This document shows, one piece after another, positions 1 to 5,287 of a stretch of 6,007 nt of DNA. A program made the position numbers and the translations under genes. Each line of letters opens with the position of its first letter. The first letter of the stretch is position 1. The DNA is from UKL13-2 sp964417885. Lineage in GTDB: Bacteria > Pseudomonadota > Gammaproteobacteria > Burkholderiales > Usitatibacteraceae. The DNA lies in assembly GCA_964417885.1 (NCBI GenBank), contig CAYQKN010000196.1:1-6007 (forward strand), written 5' to 3'. The notes below the pieces were generated by a model. That model searched no databases. It worked only from the letters and a program-made list of their open reading frames with translations, and was not told the DNA's origin.

Positions 1-623
1 CCGCCGACGAGTTGCGCCAGCTTGAACGCGAAGTCATCGTCAGGCGCATTGCCGGCGGCGGCTTCGTCTGCCGCAAGGGCGAGCCGGTCGAACACTGGAT
101 CGGCGTCTTTGACGGCCTGGTCAAGATGAGCAACCTGTCGGCCGGCGGCAAGCTGACCACACTGACCGGCGTGCCCACCGGCGGCTGGTTCGGCGAGGGC
201 TCGCTGCTGAAGACCGAGCCGCGTCGCTACGATATCGTCGCGCTGCGCGACAGCCGCATCGCCTACATGCCGCGCGCGACCTTTTTCCGCCTGCTCGACA
301 CCAACCTGCGCTTCAACCGTTTCCTGCTGACCCAGCTCAACGAACGGCTGGGCCAGTTCATCCTGCTGGTCGAAAGCGAGCGCCTTCACGAACCCGATGC
401 CCGCGTGGCCCGCAGCCTGGGCGCCTTGTTCAATCCGGTGCTCTACCCCGGCATCGGCCGGCAACTGCAGCTGTCGCAGGAAGAAATCGGCCTGCTGGCA
501 GGGGTCTCGCGGCAGCGTGTCAACCAGGCGCTGCAGGTGCTGGAAAAAGCCGGCCTGCTGCAAGTCGACTACGGCGGCGTGACGGTGATCGACCTGCCCG
601 GCTTGCAGCGATTCGGCGCCTAG
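1..623 (+). CDS. Crp/Fnr-family transcriptional regulator, 5' end outside the window
   Basis: Open from the left edge (first whole codon at 3, reading ADELRQLE) to the TAG at 621-623. A TTG at 12 is in frame but is probably internal, because the reading frame continues upstream of it. About 206 residues are visible. The N-terminal half is a cyclic-nucleotide-binding-type beta-roll, with the RKGEPVEHW and GGWFGEGSLL turns, followed by the long dimerisation helix (FNRFLLTQLNERLGQFILL). The C-terminal third is a winged helix: SQEEIGLLAGVSRQRVNQAL matches the family's recognition helix, followed by a wing ending in VTVIDLPGL. The phosphate-binding position of true cAMP receptors (R-S/T-A) reads RRYD here, so cAMP binding is doubtful. 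No Fnr-type cysteine cluster is visible, although the extreme N-terminus is missing. Family membership is secure; ligand and targets are unknown. A perfect palindromic repeat starts 12 bases after the stop and may help end the transcript. Confidence 0.9.
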   Translation, partial: ADELRQLEREVIVRRIAGGGFVCRKGEPVEHWIGVFDGLVKMSNLSAGGKLTTLTGVPTGGWFGEGSLLKTEPRRYDIVALRDSRIAYMPRATFFRLLDTNLRFNRFLLTQLNERLGQFILLVESERLHEPDARVARSLGALFNPVLYPGIGRQLQLSQEEIGLLAGVSRQRVNQALQVLEKAGLLQVDYGGVTVIDLPGLQRFGA

Positions 624-634
624 CCGCTGGAACA

Positions 635-704
635 TCAAACTCAAGCACTGGCGCGCCTTTCCAGCCGTTTTTGCCCGGACAGGTACGCCAGTGCTTGAGT
701 TTGA
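635..704. repeat. 70-bp palindromic dispersed repeat, copy A (perfect arms)
   Basis: Two perfect 19-bp inverted arms, TCAAACTCAAGCACTGGCG (635-653) and its reverse complement (686-704), flank a 32-nt centre. The same 70-bp unit recurs at 5288-5357, with 52 of 70 positions identical in an ungapped alignment. It lies just after the Crp/Fnr stop and has no T-run on either side, so it is not a standard intrinsic terminator. The transcript would still fold into a very stable hairpin that could protect the 3' end or weaken read-through. Size and symmetry resemble REP/MITE-like intergenic palindromes. No transposase or clear target-site duplication is visible. Confidence 0.85.
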
Positions 705-873
705 CCATTAAACCACGCAACTTCCGGCCACCCATGCGACGCAGCCGGTCGCGGAAGCGGCACCTTGCGCACGCGCGGCAGCGTAACCGTTTGTCGGGAA
801 ACGATATTTGACAGTCGCGTGCGAATTGCCGGACGTTATACTTGGCGGCATCTTCCCGCTGCCGATTCCGCCT

Positions 874-1413
874 ATGTCAGACCGATCCTTTTCCGACCTT
901 GTCCGCTCGCCGCTGGCGTGGGGCGTGTTCATTGCGATGGTCGCCGTCTCCGGCCTGATTACCTGGCAAGGCGAGCGCGAAAAAGCGCGCGAACTCTACG
1001 AACGCGAACGGATCGCGGCCGAGCAGGCCGAGCAGCGGCGGGTGGCGGAAGCCGAGGAGCAGCGCGCGCGGGAGCGCCAGCGGCTGGTGGATGAAATCCG
1101 TGCGCAAAAGGAAGCCGAAGAACAGCAACGGCAGATTGCGATGGAAATCCGCAAGGAAGAGACACTGAACAAACAGTTTGTCGCCGATGAGCGCTATGTC
1201 ACGCCGCAGCAGGCGGCCTTTCAAAGCTACCAGATGCGCCAGGACCAGTGGCGCGGGCAGGTCGAGCAGTATCGGCAGCGCTATGAGGACGAGCGCAACC
1301 TGCAGCAGGCTCGCGCGGAGGTCGAACGGCAGAAGCGCTATCTGCAGCAGCGCGAATACGAGGAGCAGGTCGCCCGGATGCGTCGCGACAGCAAGGCGCG
1401 TTACGGCAACTAG
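874..1413 (+). CDS. membrane-anchored charged coiled-coil protein, function unknown
   Basis: Encodes 179 residues from ATG 874 to TAG 1411-1413. A longer reading from TTG 808 is possible, but that TTG is part of a TTGACA string and the added residues look non-coding. No strong ribosome-binding site precedes 874, so the start is moderately certain. Residues 1-13 are short and polar, 14-31 (LAWGVFIAMVAVSGLITW) form one membrane segment, and the rest is extremely rich in Glu, Arg, Gln and Ala. Residues about 34-105 and 130-175 look like long helical coiled coils, separated by a less charged stretch (FVADERYVTPQQAAFQSYQ). There are no cysteines and no recognised catalytic motif. A single N-terminal anchor with a coiled-coil body suggests a scaffold or cell-envelope protein. 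By the positive-inside rule (R4, R11) the C-terminal part would be periplasmic, but the strongly charged downstream region makes that uncertain. It converges on the cytochrome gene 37 bp away. Confidence 0.75.
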   Translation: MSDRSFSDLVRSPLAWGVFIAMVAVSGLITWQGEREKARELYERERIAAEQAEQRRVAEAEEQRARERQRLVDEIRAQKEAEEQQRQIAMEIRKEETLNKQFVADERYVTPQQAAFQSYQMRQDQWRGQVEQYRQRYEDERNLQQARAEVERQKRYLQQREYEEQVARMRRDSKARYGN

Positions 1414-1421
1414 GCGCGCCG

Positions 1422-1458
1422 CGCCGCCGGCTACAACCGTGCCGGTGGCGTTATTTGG
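1422..1458 (+). terminator. stem-loop terminator after the coiled-coil gene
   Basis: A 10-bp GC-rich stem (CGCCGCCGGC at 1422-1431 with GCCGGTGGCG at 1441-1450, one G-U pair) closes a 9-nt loop and is followed by TTATTTGG. It begins 8 bases after the coiled-coil stop. The T-rich tail is the reverse complement of the cytochrome gene's TAA and last codons, so the terminator overlaps the end of the convergent gene. In the opposite direction no T-run follows, so it should act mainly for the plus strand. The T-tract is short, so its efficiency is uncertain. Confidence 0.6.
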
Positions 1459-1906
1459 CCAGCGTGCGCAGGTGCAGCACCAGCTGCCACACCTGGTCAT
1501 CGCTCAGCGACGCATGTGGCGGCATCGAGGTGCCGGGTGAGCCGAAGCGGATGATCCAGAACAGCTGTCCGTCGGGCACACCGTTGACCGTCTGCGCGCA
1601 GGCAAAATTACGCGGCGGCGGATCATACATTTTTGACAGGTCGCCGCGCCCGTCGCCCTTGCGGCCGTGGCAGATGGCGCAATTGACCGAGCCGGCATTG
1701 CCGAGATAGATCGCTTCGGAGCCCCGGGGATCAGGATTGGTCACGCCGAACGGATTCTTGCGATTGTAAAAGTCGTCAGGCGCCTTGCCGGTAAAGCGCG
1801 GCTGCGGACAGTCGCGCGCAGAAACCTGCGCCAGCGCGGTAAGCGAGGCGCCCAGCAACAGTGGTGCCAGGACCAGAATCGAGTACTTGCGCATCGTTGA
1901 GAACAT
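1451..1906 (-). CDS. periplasmic mono-haem class I c-type cytochrome
   Basis: 151 residues, from ATG 1906 to TAA 1451. This start has a GGAG at 1916-1913 six bases upstream. An in-frame ATG at 1996 would add 30 residues in front of the signal peptide and is unlikely. Residues 1-26 are a Sec signal peptide (positive MRK, hydrophobic core, ALA cleavage site before Q27). The haem-binding motif is CAICH (76-80), and M128 in GTSMPPH is the likely distal ligand; a PPPRNF motif (96-101) lies between them. The C-terminal helix (SDDQVWQLVLHLRTL) closes the fold. Two further cysteines, C33 and C103, lie outside the haem motif and could form a disulfide in the periplasm. It probably shuttles electrons for an unidentified periplasmic dehydrogenase or oxidase; no partner enzyme is in the window. 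A riboswitch-like segment lies upstream on the same strand. Confidence 0.9.
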   Translation of the reverse strand: MFSTMRKYSILVLAPLLLGASLTALAQVSARDCPQPRFTGKAPDDFYNRKNPFGVTNPDPRGSEAIYLGNAGSVNCAICHGRKGDGRGDLSKMYDPPPRNFACAQTVNGVPDGQLFWIIRFGSPGTSMPPHASLSDDQVWQLVLHLRTLAK

Positions 1907-2017
1907 GTGGGGCTCCGTTCGAATGTCGGCCTTGCCAATAGTGGATGATGCCAGATCGGCTGGCGCGTGGTTTGACGGGCGGCAAACGCGGCGCATTTAG
2001 CCGGTGTCAATCGGCCA

Positions 2018-2127
2018 TCCAGACAGAAAGACTGGCTCCCCGGCAGCCGGTTCCGGGCCGGCTGGTTCAAACCGCTGTTACCCTTTTCAGCCCAATGGCC
2101 GGCAGCGGCTGGCCGCGCCGGACCCTG
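2018..2127 (-). promoter_or_regulatory. cobalamin-riboswitch-like leader element upstream of the cytochrome gene (degenerate)
   Basis: Read on the minus strand, this gap shows in order: a P2-like hairpin (2114-2097, 7-bp stem including one G-U, 4-nt loop); CTGAAAAGGGTAAC (2090-2077), close to the conserved AAnAGGGAA; CGGTTTGAACC (2074-2064) where the family has a GGTG..A..CC hairpin; GCCGGCCCGGAACCGG (2062-2047) where the family has GCnGnCCCGCnACTGT; and GAGCCAG (2038-2032) followed by CTGTC (2026-2022), where the family has GAGYCAGGAnACCTGCC. Order and spacing fit, but several normally invariant bases differ (no GGTG, no ACTGT). It could be a divergent small variant, a decayed relic or chance. 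It lies about 110 bp upstream of the cytochrome start and begins directly after the stop of the preceding gene. The perfect 7-bp palindrome 2044-2050/2058-2064 lies inside it. No clear expression-platform terminator is seen. Confidence 0.45.
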
Positions 2128-2130
2128 GTG

Positions 2131-2646
2131 TCAGTCGAGCACCTTGACCGATACCACCAGCGGCACCGTTTCGGTCTTTTTGCACTTCGGGTCGCCGTAG
2201 CAGGAAGCCGCCTGGACCGTTTCCATCCGGTATTCGAGTTCGACTTGTTTGCCTTTGAACGACGGTTTTTGCGTACACAGCTCGAACTTGCCCAGTTCGA
2301 TCATTTCGCTGTTCTTTTCGTTGCGAAAGGTGATGTAACAACCGTTGTCACCGCGGTCGACGTCGGTCACGCGTCCCCGTGTTTCCTTCATCTCGTCGCC
2401 GACCTTGATCACGCCGTCGCGATAGACCTTGGCGGCAGGCGCGGCTTGCGCGGCCTTTTCCGCCGCGGCCTTGTCGGCAGCTGCCTTGTCCGCCGCGGCT
2501 TTTTCGGCGGCGGCTTTTTCTTCGGCGGCTTTTGCCGCGGCAGCTTTGGCCGCGCTGCGGGCCTGCGCCTGCTCGACGGCGGACTGCGCGGCGACGCTAC
2601 CGGACAGCGCAAGCGCGCAGGCAAACAGCAGCGGATGGATTCTCAT
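2131..2646 (-). CDS. secreted Ala/Lys-repeat protein with four-cysteine C-terminal domain, function unknown
   Basis: 171 residues, from ATG 2646 to TGA 2131. The start is fixed by GAGGAG (2660-2655) eight bases upstream and by the signal peptide that follows. Upstream in-frame starts would place about 24 residues ahead of that signal and would run through the predicted promoter. Residues 1-20 (MRIHPLLFACALALSGSVAA) form a Sec signal peptide; C10 lies in its core, not in a lipobox. Residues 32-66 are seven pentapeptides of the form xxKAA (AEKAA, ADKAA and similar), predicted to be one alanine-rich helix. A Pro/Ala linker (67-72) leads to a compact domain of about 98 residues with C103, C124, C149 and C155, which could form two disulfides. 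No enzyme motif is recognised. It lies 101 bp downstream of tdh on the same strand but has its own likely promoter. Confidence 0.85.
   Translation of the reverse strand: MRIHPLLFACALALSGSVAAQSAVEQAQARSAAKAAAAKAAEEKAAAEKAAADKAAADKAAAEKAAQAAPAAKVYRDGVIKVGDEMKETRGRVTDVDRGDNGCYITFRNEKNSEMIELGKFELCTQKPSFKGKQVELEYRMETVQAASCYGDPKCKKTETVPLVVSVKVLD
2450..2554 (-). repeat. seven in-frame 15-bp tandem repeats inside the secreted protein gene
   Basis: Seven consecutive 15-bp units, on the plus strand variants of GCGGCTTTTTCGGCG, fill 2450-2554 without gaps. They encode residues 32-66 of the secreted protein as seven xxKAA pentapeptides. The units are diverged at third positions and at the first two residues, so the array is not a recent expansion. 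Since 15 is a multiple of three, copy-number change would alter helix length without a frameshift. Confidence 0.85.
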
Positions 2647-2672
2647 GACGCCCACTCCTCTTCGTGACATAT

Positions 2673-2708
2673 GGTCAAATATTACTGCGTGTTGACCGAC
2701 CGTGACAA
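2673..2708 (-). promoter_or_regulatory. sigma70-type promoter of the secreted repeat protein, with overlapping inverted repeat
   Basis: On the minus strand, TTGTCA (2708-2703) and TAATAT (2684-2679) are separated by 18 bp; each matches 5 of 6 consensus bases. Transcription would start near 2672, giving a leader of about 26 bases that contains the GAGGAG ribosome-binding site. An inverted repeat, GGTCAA (2673-2678) and TTGACC (2692-2697) with a 13-bp centre, spans the -10 box and part of the spacer, and is placed as a repressor operator would be. No known regulator can be assigned. Confidence 0.5.
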
Positions 2709-2747
2709 ATTGCAGCATTCGTCCGGCACCACAATGACCTGCCGCAT

Positions 2748-3773
2748 TCAGGCCCAGTTGAGGATCACCTTGCCCGATTGCCCCGACAGCATCGCGGCGA
2801 AGCCCTGTTCGAAATCCTCGACCGGAAACTGGTGGGTCAGGATCGGCGACAGGTCCAGCCCGCTCTGCAGCATGGCGACCATCTTGTACCAGGTCTCGAA
2901 CATCTCGCGGCCATACACGCCCTTGATTTCCAGTCCCTTGAAGATCACCTGGTTCCAGTCGATCGCCGTTTCCGCCGGCGGAATGCCGAGCAACGCCACC
3001 TTGCCGCCGTGATTCATCGCCTCCAGCAGGCTCTGGAACGCCGACGGCACGCCGGACATTTCCATGCCGACGTCAAACCCCTCAACCATGCCGAGTTCGG
3101 CCATTACATCCTTCAGCGGCTGGCGTGAGACATTGACGGCGCGGGTGGCGCCCATCTTGGTCGCGAGTGCCAGCCGGTAATCGTTGACGTCGGTGATGAC
3201 GATGTGGCGCGCACCGACGTGCCGGGCAATCGCCACCGCCATGATGCCGATCGGCCCCGCGCCGGTGATGAGCACATCCTCGCCCACCAGGTTGAACGAC
3301 AGCGCGGTGTGGGTGGCATTGCCGTACGGATCGAAAATCGCCGCCAGGTCGTCGCTGATGCTGTCGGGAATCTTGAAGGCGTTGAAGGCGGGGATGACGA
3401 GGAAATCGGCGAAGCAGCCCTCGCGATTGACGCCGACGCCGACCGTGTTGCGGCACAGGTGCCGCCGCCCGGCGCGGCAGTTGCGGCAATGGCCGCAGGT
3501 GATGTGGCCTTCGCCCGACACGCGGTCGCCCAGTTCGAATCCGCGCACCTCCTGACCCATCTGCACGATCTCGCCGCCATATTCATGGCCGACATGCATC
3601 GGCACCGGCATGGTCTTCTGCGCCCAGTCGTCCCAGTTCCAGATATGGATGTCGGTGCCGCAGATCGCGGTTTTGCGGATGCGGATCAGCACGTCGTTGT
3701 GCCCGACCTCGGGCTTTTTCACCTTGGTCATGACCAGACCGGGACCGCGCTGGAGTTTGGCAAGTGCTCTCAT
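2748..3773 (-). CDS. tdh: L-threonine 3-dehydrogenase
   Basis: 341 residues, the same length as the E. coli enzyme and closely similar throughout. It is a cytosolic zinc-dependent medium-chain dehydrogenase that oxidises L-threonine with NAD+ to 2-amino-3-ketobutyrate, which Kbl then cleaves. Catalytic-zinc residues are C38, H63 and E64 (KTAICGTD and VGHEY). The structural-zinc cysteines are C93, C96, C99 and C107 in CGHCRNCRAGRRHLC. The Rossmann NAD site is GAGPIG (171-176), followed by the acidic end of the next strand (IVITDVNDYR). The family signature stretches VSGEGHITCGHC, GREMFETWYKM and LSGQSGKVIL are intact. ATG 3773 has an AAGGAAA ribosome-binding site that overlaps the kbl stop codon, and the two genes are 9 bp apart, so they are co-transcribed. 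No strong terminator is seen before the next minus-strand gene. Confidence 0.98.
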   Translation of the reverse strand: MRALAKLQRGPGLVMTKVKKPEVGHNDVLIRIRKTAICGTDIHIWNWDDWAQKTMPVPMHVGHEYGGEIVQMGQEVRGFELGDRVSGEGHITCGHCRNCRAGRRHLCRNTVGVGVNREGCFADFLVIPAFNAFKIPDSISDDLAAIFDPYGNATHTALSFNLVGEDVLITGAGPIGIMAVAIARHVGARHIVITDVNDYRLALATKMGATRAVNVSRQPLKDVMAELGMVEGFDVGMEMSGVPSAFQSLLEAMNHGGKVALLGIPPAETAIDWNQVIFKGLEIKGVYGREMFETWYKMVAMLQSGLDLSPILTHQFPVEDFEQGFAAMLSGQSGKVILNWA

Positions 3774-3782
3774 CTGGTTTCC

Positions 3783-4985
3783 TTATTGAATGGCGCCAAG
3801 CGCCCGGCCGACCTTGGCAAAAGCCGCCACCGCGCGATCGATCTGCTGCGGCGTGTGCGCCGCCGACATCTGGGTGCGGATGCGCGCCCGTCCCTTCGGC
3901 ACCACCGGGAAGCTGAAGCCGATCACGTAGATGCCTTCGGCCAGCAGCGCCTCGGCCATGCGGCTCGCCAGTGACGCGTCGCCGAGCATCACCGGCACGA
4001 TCGGGTGTTCGCCGGGCACCAGGTCGAATCCCAGCGCGCTCATCTGCAAGCGGAAGCGCGCACCGTTGTCCTTGACCCGCTTTCTCAATTCCGCGCCCTC
4101 CCCGGTCTGCAACAGTTCGAGCACGGCCAGCGAGGCGGCGACGATCGACGGCGCCAGCGAATTCGAGAACAGGTACGGCCGCGATCGCTGCCGCAGCAGG
4201 TCCACCACCGGCTGCCGGGCCGCGATATAACCGCCCGAGGCGCCGCCCAGCGCCTTGCCGAGGGTGCCGGTGTAAATGTCGATGCGGTCGGCGACGCCGC
4301 AGTATTCCGGGGTGCCGCGTCCGCCGGCGCCGATGAAACCAACCGCATGCGAATCGTCGACCATCACCAGCGCATGGTACTTGTCAGCCAGGTCGCAGAT
4401 TGCCTTCAAGTTGGCGATGATGCCGTCCATCGAAAACACGCCGTCGGTGGCGATCAGCTTGAAGCGCGCGCCGGCCGCGTCGGCCGCCTGCAATTGCGCC
4501 TCCAGGTCGGCCATGTCGTTGTTCTGGTAGCGGAACCGTTTTGCCTTGCACAGGCGGATGCCGTCGATGATGCTGGCGTGGTTGAGCGCATCGCTGATCA
4601 CCGCGTCCTCCTCGCCCAGCACGGTTTCGAACAGCCCGCCGTTGGCATCAAAGCACGAACTGTAGAGGATCGTGTCCTCGGTGCCGAGAAAACGCGTGAT
4701 GGCGCCTTCCAGCTCGCGATGCGCCGTCTGCGTGCCGCAGATGAAGCGCACCGACGCCATGCCGAAGCCGTAGTCATCCAGCCCCCGCTTGGCCGCCGCG
4801 ATCAGGCGCGCATCGTCGGCCAGGCCGAGATAGTTGTTGGCGCAGAAATTGATCACCGATTCGCCGTTGCCCAGCGTGATGGTCGAATTCTGCGGGGTCG
4901 CAATCAGCCGTTCGCGCTTGTAGAAGCCGTCGTCACGGATCTGCTGTAGGGTTTGGGTCAGGTGCGGATAGAACGAATCATTCAT
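3783..4985 (-). CDS. kbl: glycine C-acetyltransferase (2-amino-3-ketobutyrate CoA ligase)
   Basis: 400 residues, against about 398 for the E. coli enzyme. It is a cytosolic PLP enzyme of the alpha-oxoamine synthase group (fold type I) and converts 2-amino-3-ketobutyrate plus CoA to glycine and acetyl-CoA. Visible residues are NFCANNYLGL (46-55), the glycine-rich GMASVRFICGTQ (75-86), H136 (stacks on PLP) in DALNHASIIDG, D210 and H213 in MVDDSHAVGFIG, and the Schiff-base lysine K244 in TGTLGKALGGASGGY. The C-terminal substrate-binding arginine lies in RARIRTQMSAAHT. The GTLGKALGGASGG form distinguishes it from 8-amino-7-oxononanoate and 5-aminolevulinate synthases, and the adjacent tdh confirms the assignment. 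ATG 4985 has an AGGAG (4995-4991) five bases upstream. It is the first gene of the kbl-tdh operon, which allows the unstable ketobutyrate to be passed between the two enzymes. Confidence 0.98.
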   Translation of the reverse strand: MNDSFYPHLTQTLQQIRDDGFYKRERLIATPQNSTITLGNGESVINFCANNYLGLADDARLIAAAKRGLDDYGFGMASVRFICGTQTAHRELEGAITRFLGTEDTILYSSCFDANGGLFETVLGEEDAVISDALNHASIIDGIRLCKAKRFRYQNNDMADLEAQLQAADAAGARFKLIATDGVFSMDGIIANLKAICDLADKYHALVMVDDSHAVGFIGAGGRGTPEYCGVADRIDIYTGTLGKALGGASGGYIAARQPVVDLLRQRSRPYLFSNSLAPSIVAASLAVLELLQTGEGAELRKRVKDNGARFRLQMSALGFDLVPGEHPIVPVMLGDASLASRMAEALLAEGIYVIGFSFPVVPKGRARIRTQMSAAHTPQQIDRAVAAFAKVGRALGAIQ

Positions 4986-5064
4986 GCGGGCTCCTGGTGC
5001 GGTGCCGTTCTTGTGGAATTGAACCGACGCGGGCCGCCAGACGCGGATCGCATCGAGCGGTGGC

Positions 5065-5082
5065 GCATTTTATAAGAAATGC
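5065..5082 (-). promoter_or_regulatory. possible kbl-tdh promoter -10 box inside a small palindrome
   Basis: GCATTT (5065-5070) and AAATGC (5077-5082) form a perfect 6-bp inverted repeat around TATAAG. On the kbl strand the centre reads TTATAAAAT, containing a TATAAA (5074-5069) about 85 bp upstream of the kbl start. No matching -35 hexamer lies 16-18 bp upstream, so this would be a weak or activator-dependent promoter. The symmetry could be an operator. This is an inference from sequence pattern only. Confidence 0.3.
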
Positions 5083-5138
5083 GGCACCGGGTCGCGGCCG
5101 CACACAGTGGGGAACAACTATTAACCCGCGAATCTGTC

Positions 5139-5159
5139 GCCCCGGATTTAGTCCGGGGC
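5139..5159. repeat. short hairpin repeat, GCCCCGGA type
   Basis: GCCCCGGA (5139-5146) and TCCGGGGC (5152-5159) pair perfectly (8 bp) around a 5-nt loop. The form resembles the CCCGGA-loop-TCCGGG palindromes dispersed between genes in many proteobacteria. A weak T-containing tail (CTAATTTT) follows on the plus strand. Confidence 0.6.
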
Positions 5160-5174
5160 CTAATTTTCTATGCA

Positions 5175-5199
5175 ACTCAAGAGGTTTCAAAACTTGAGT
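5175..5199. repeat. 7-bp inverted repeat sharing its core with the 70-bp family
   Basis: ACTCAAG (5175-5181) and CTTGAGT (5193-5199) are perfect inverted arms around 11 nt. The ACTCAAG/CTTGAGT core is the same as in the arms of the 70-bp repeat copy A, so it may be a decayed or partial relative. The shared length is too short to be sure. Confidence 0.4.
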
Positions 5200-5239
5200 A
5201 CCAGTCCACCAATACTTTCAGAAGGTTGGATGGGGCTGG

Positions 5240-5272
5240 GTCCCAGCCTTCGCTGGGACGACGAGATTTTTT
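5240..5272 (+). repeat. GTCCCAGC/GCTGGGAC hairpin repeat followed by a T-run
   Basis: GTCCCAGC (5240-5247) and GCTGGGAC (5252-5259) form an 8-bp stem with a 4-nt CTTC loop. Seven bases further on comes a run of six T (5267-5272). On the minus strand the element translates in one frame to VVPAKAGTQ, the tell-tale peptide of a very widespread bacterial intergenic palindrome family (often seen as VIPAKAGIQ in spurious ORFs). The T-run is rather far from the stem for an efficient terminator. The left arm can also pair with GCTGGG at 5235-5240. Confidence 0.65.
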
Positions 5273-5287
5273 GGATGTTCCCGGTGA

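Noticed and set aside
808..842. TTGACA (808-813) with TATACT (837-842) as a promoter for the coiled-coil gene
   Set aside because: The spacer is 23 bp, well beyond the usual 16-18, so the pair is probably not a functional sigma70 promoter, although either box alone could contribute.
877..1500. Leucine-rich open frame of 207 codons on the minus strand, opposite the coiled-coil gene
   Set aside because: The Leu-rich composition is the complement of Glu/Gln/Arg codons; it also overlaps the cytochrome 3' end on the same strand.
1907..1996. A start at 1996 for the cytochrome, adding 30 residues
   Set aside because: It would bury the Sec signal peptide inside the protein, and a good GGAG site already precedes the ATG at 1906.
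1945..2667. Open frame of 240 codons on the plus strand, opposite the secreted protein
   Set aside because: Its Gly/Phe/Arg-rich tail is the antisense reading of the 15-bp tandem repeat; the opposite strand has a signal peptide, ribosome-binding site and promoter.
2724..2744. CGGCA/TGCCG inverted repeat after tdh as its terminator
   Set aside because: The stem is only 5 bp and no adequate T-run follows on the minus strand.
3204..3974. Open frame of 256 codons on the plus strand across tdh and the end of kbl
   Set aside because: Antisense to tdh and kbl, with low-complexity composition and no ribosome-binding site of note.
4005..4949. Long open frame (314 codons) on the plus strand, opposite kbl
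   Set aside because: It lies wholly antisense to an unmistakable kbl, has a His/Arg/Gly/Val-rich composition typical of GC-driven shadow frames, and shows no recognisable domain.
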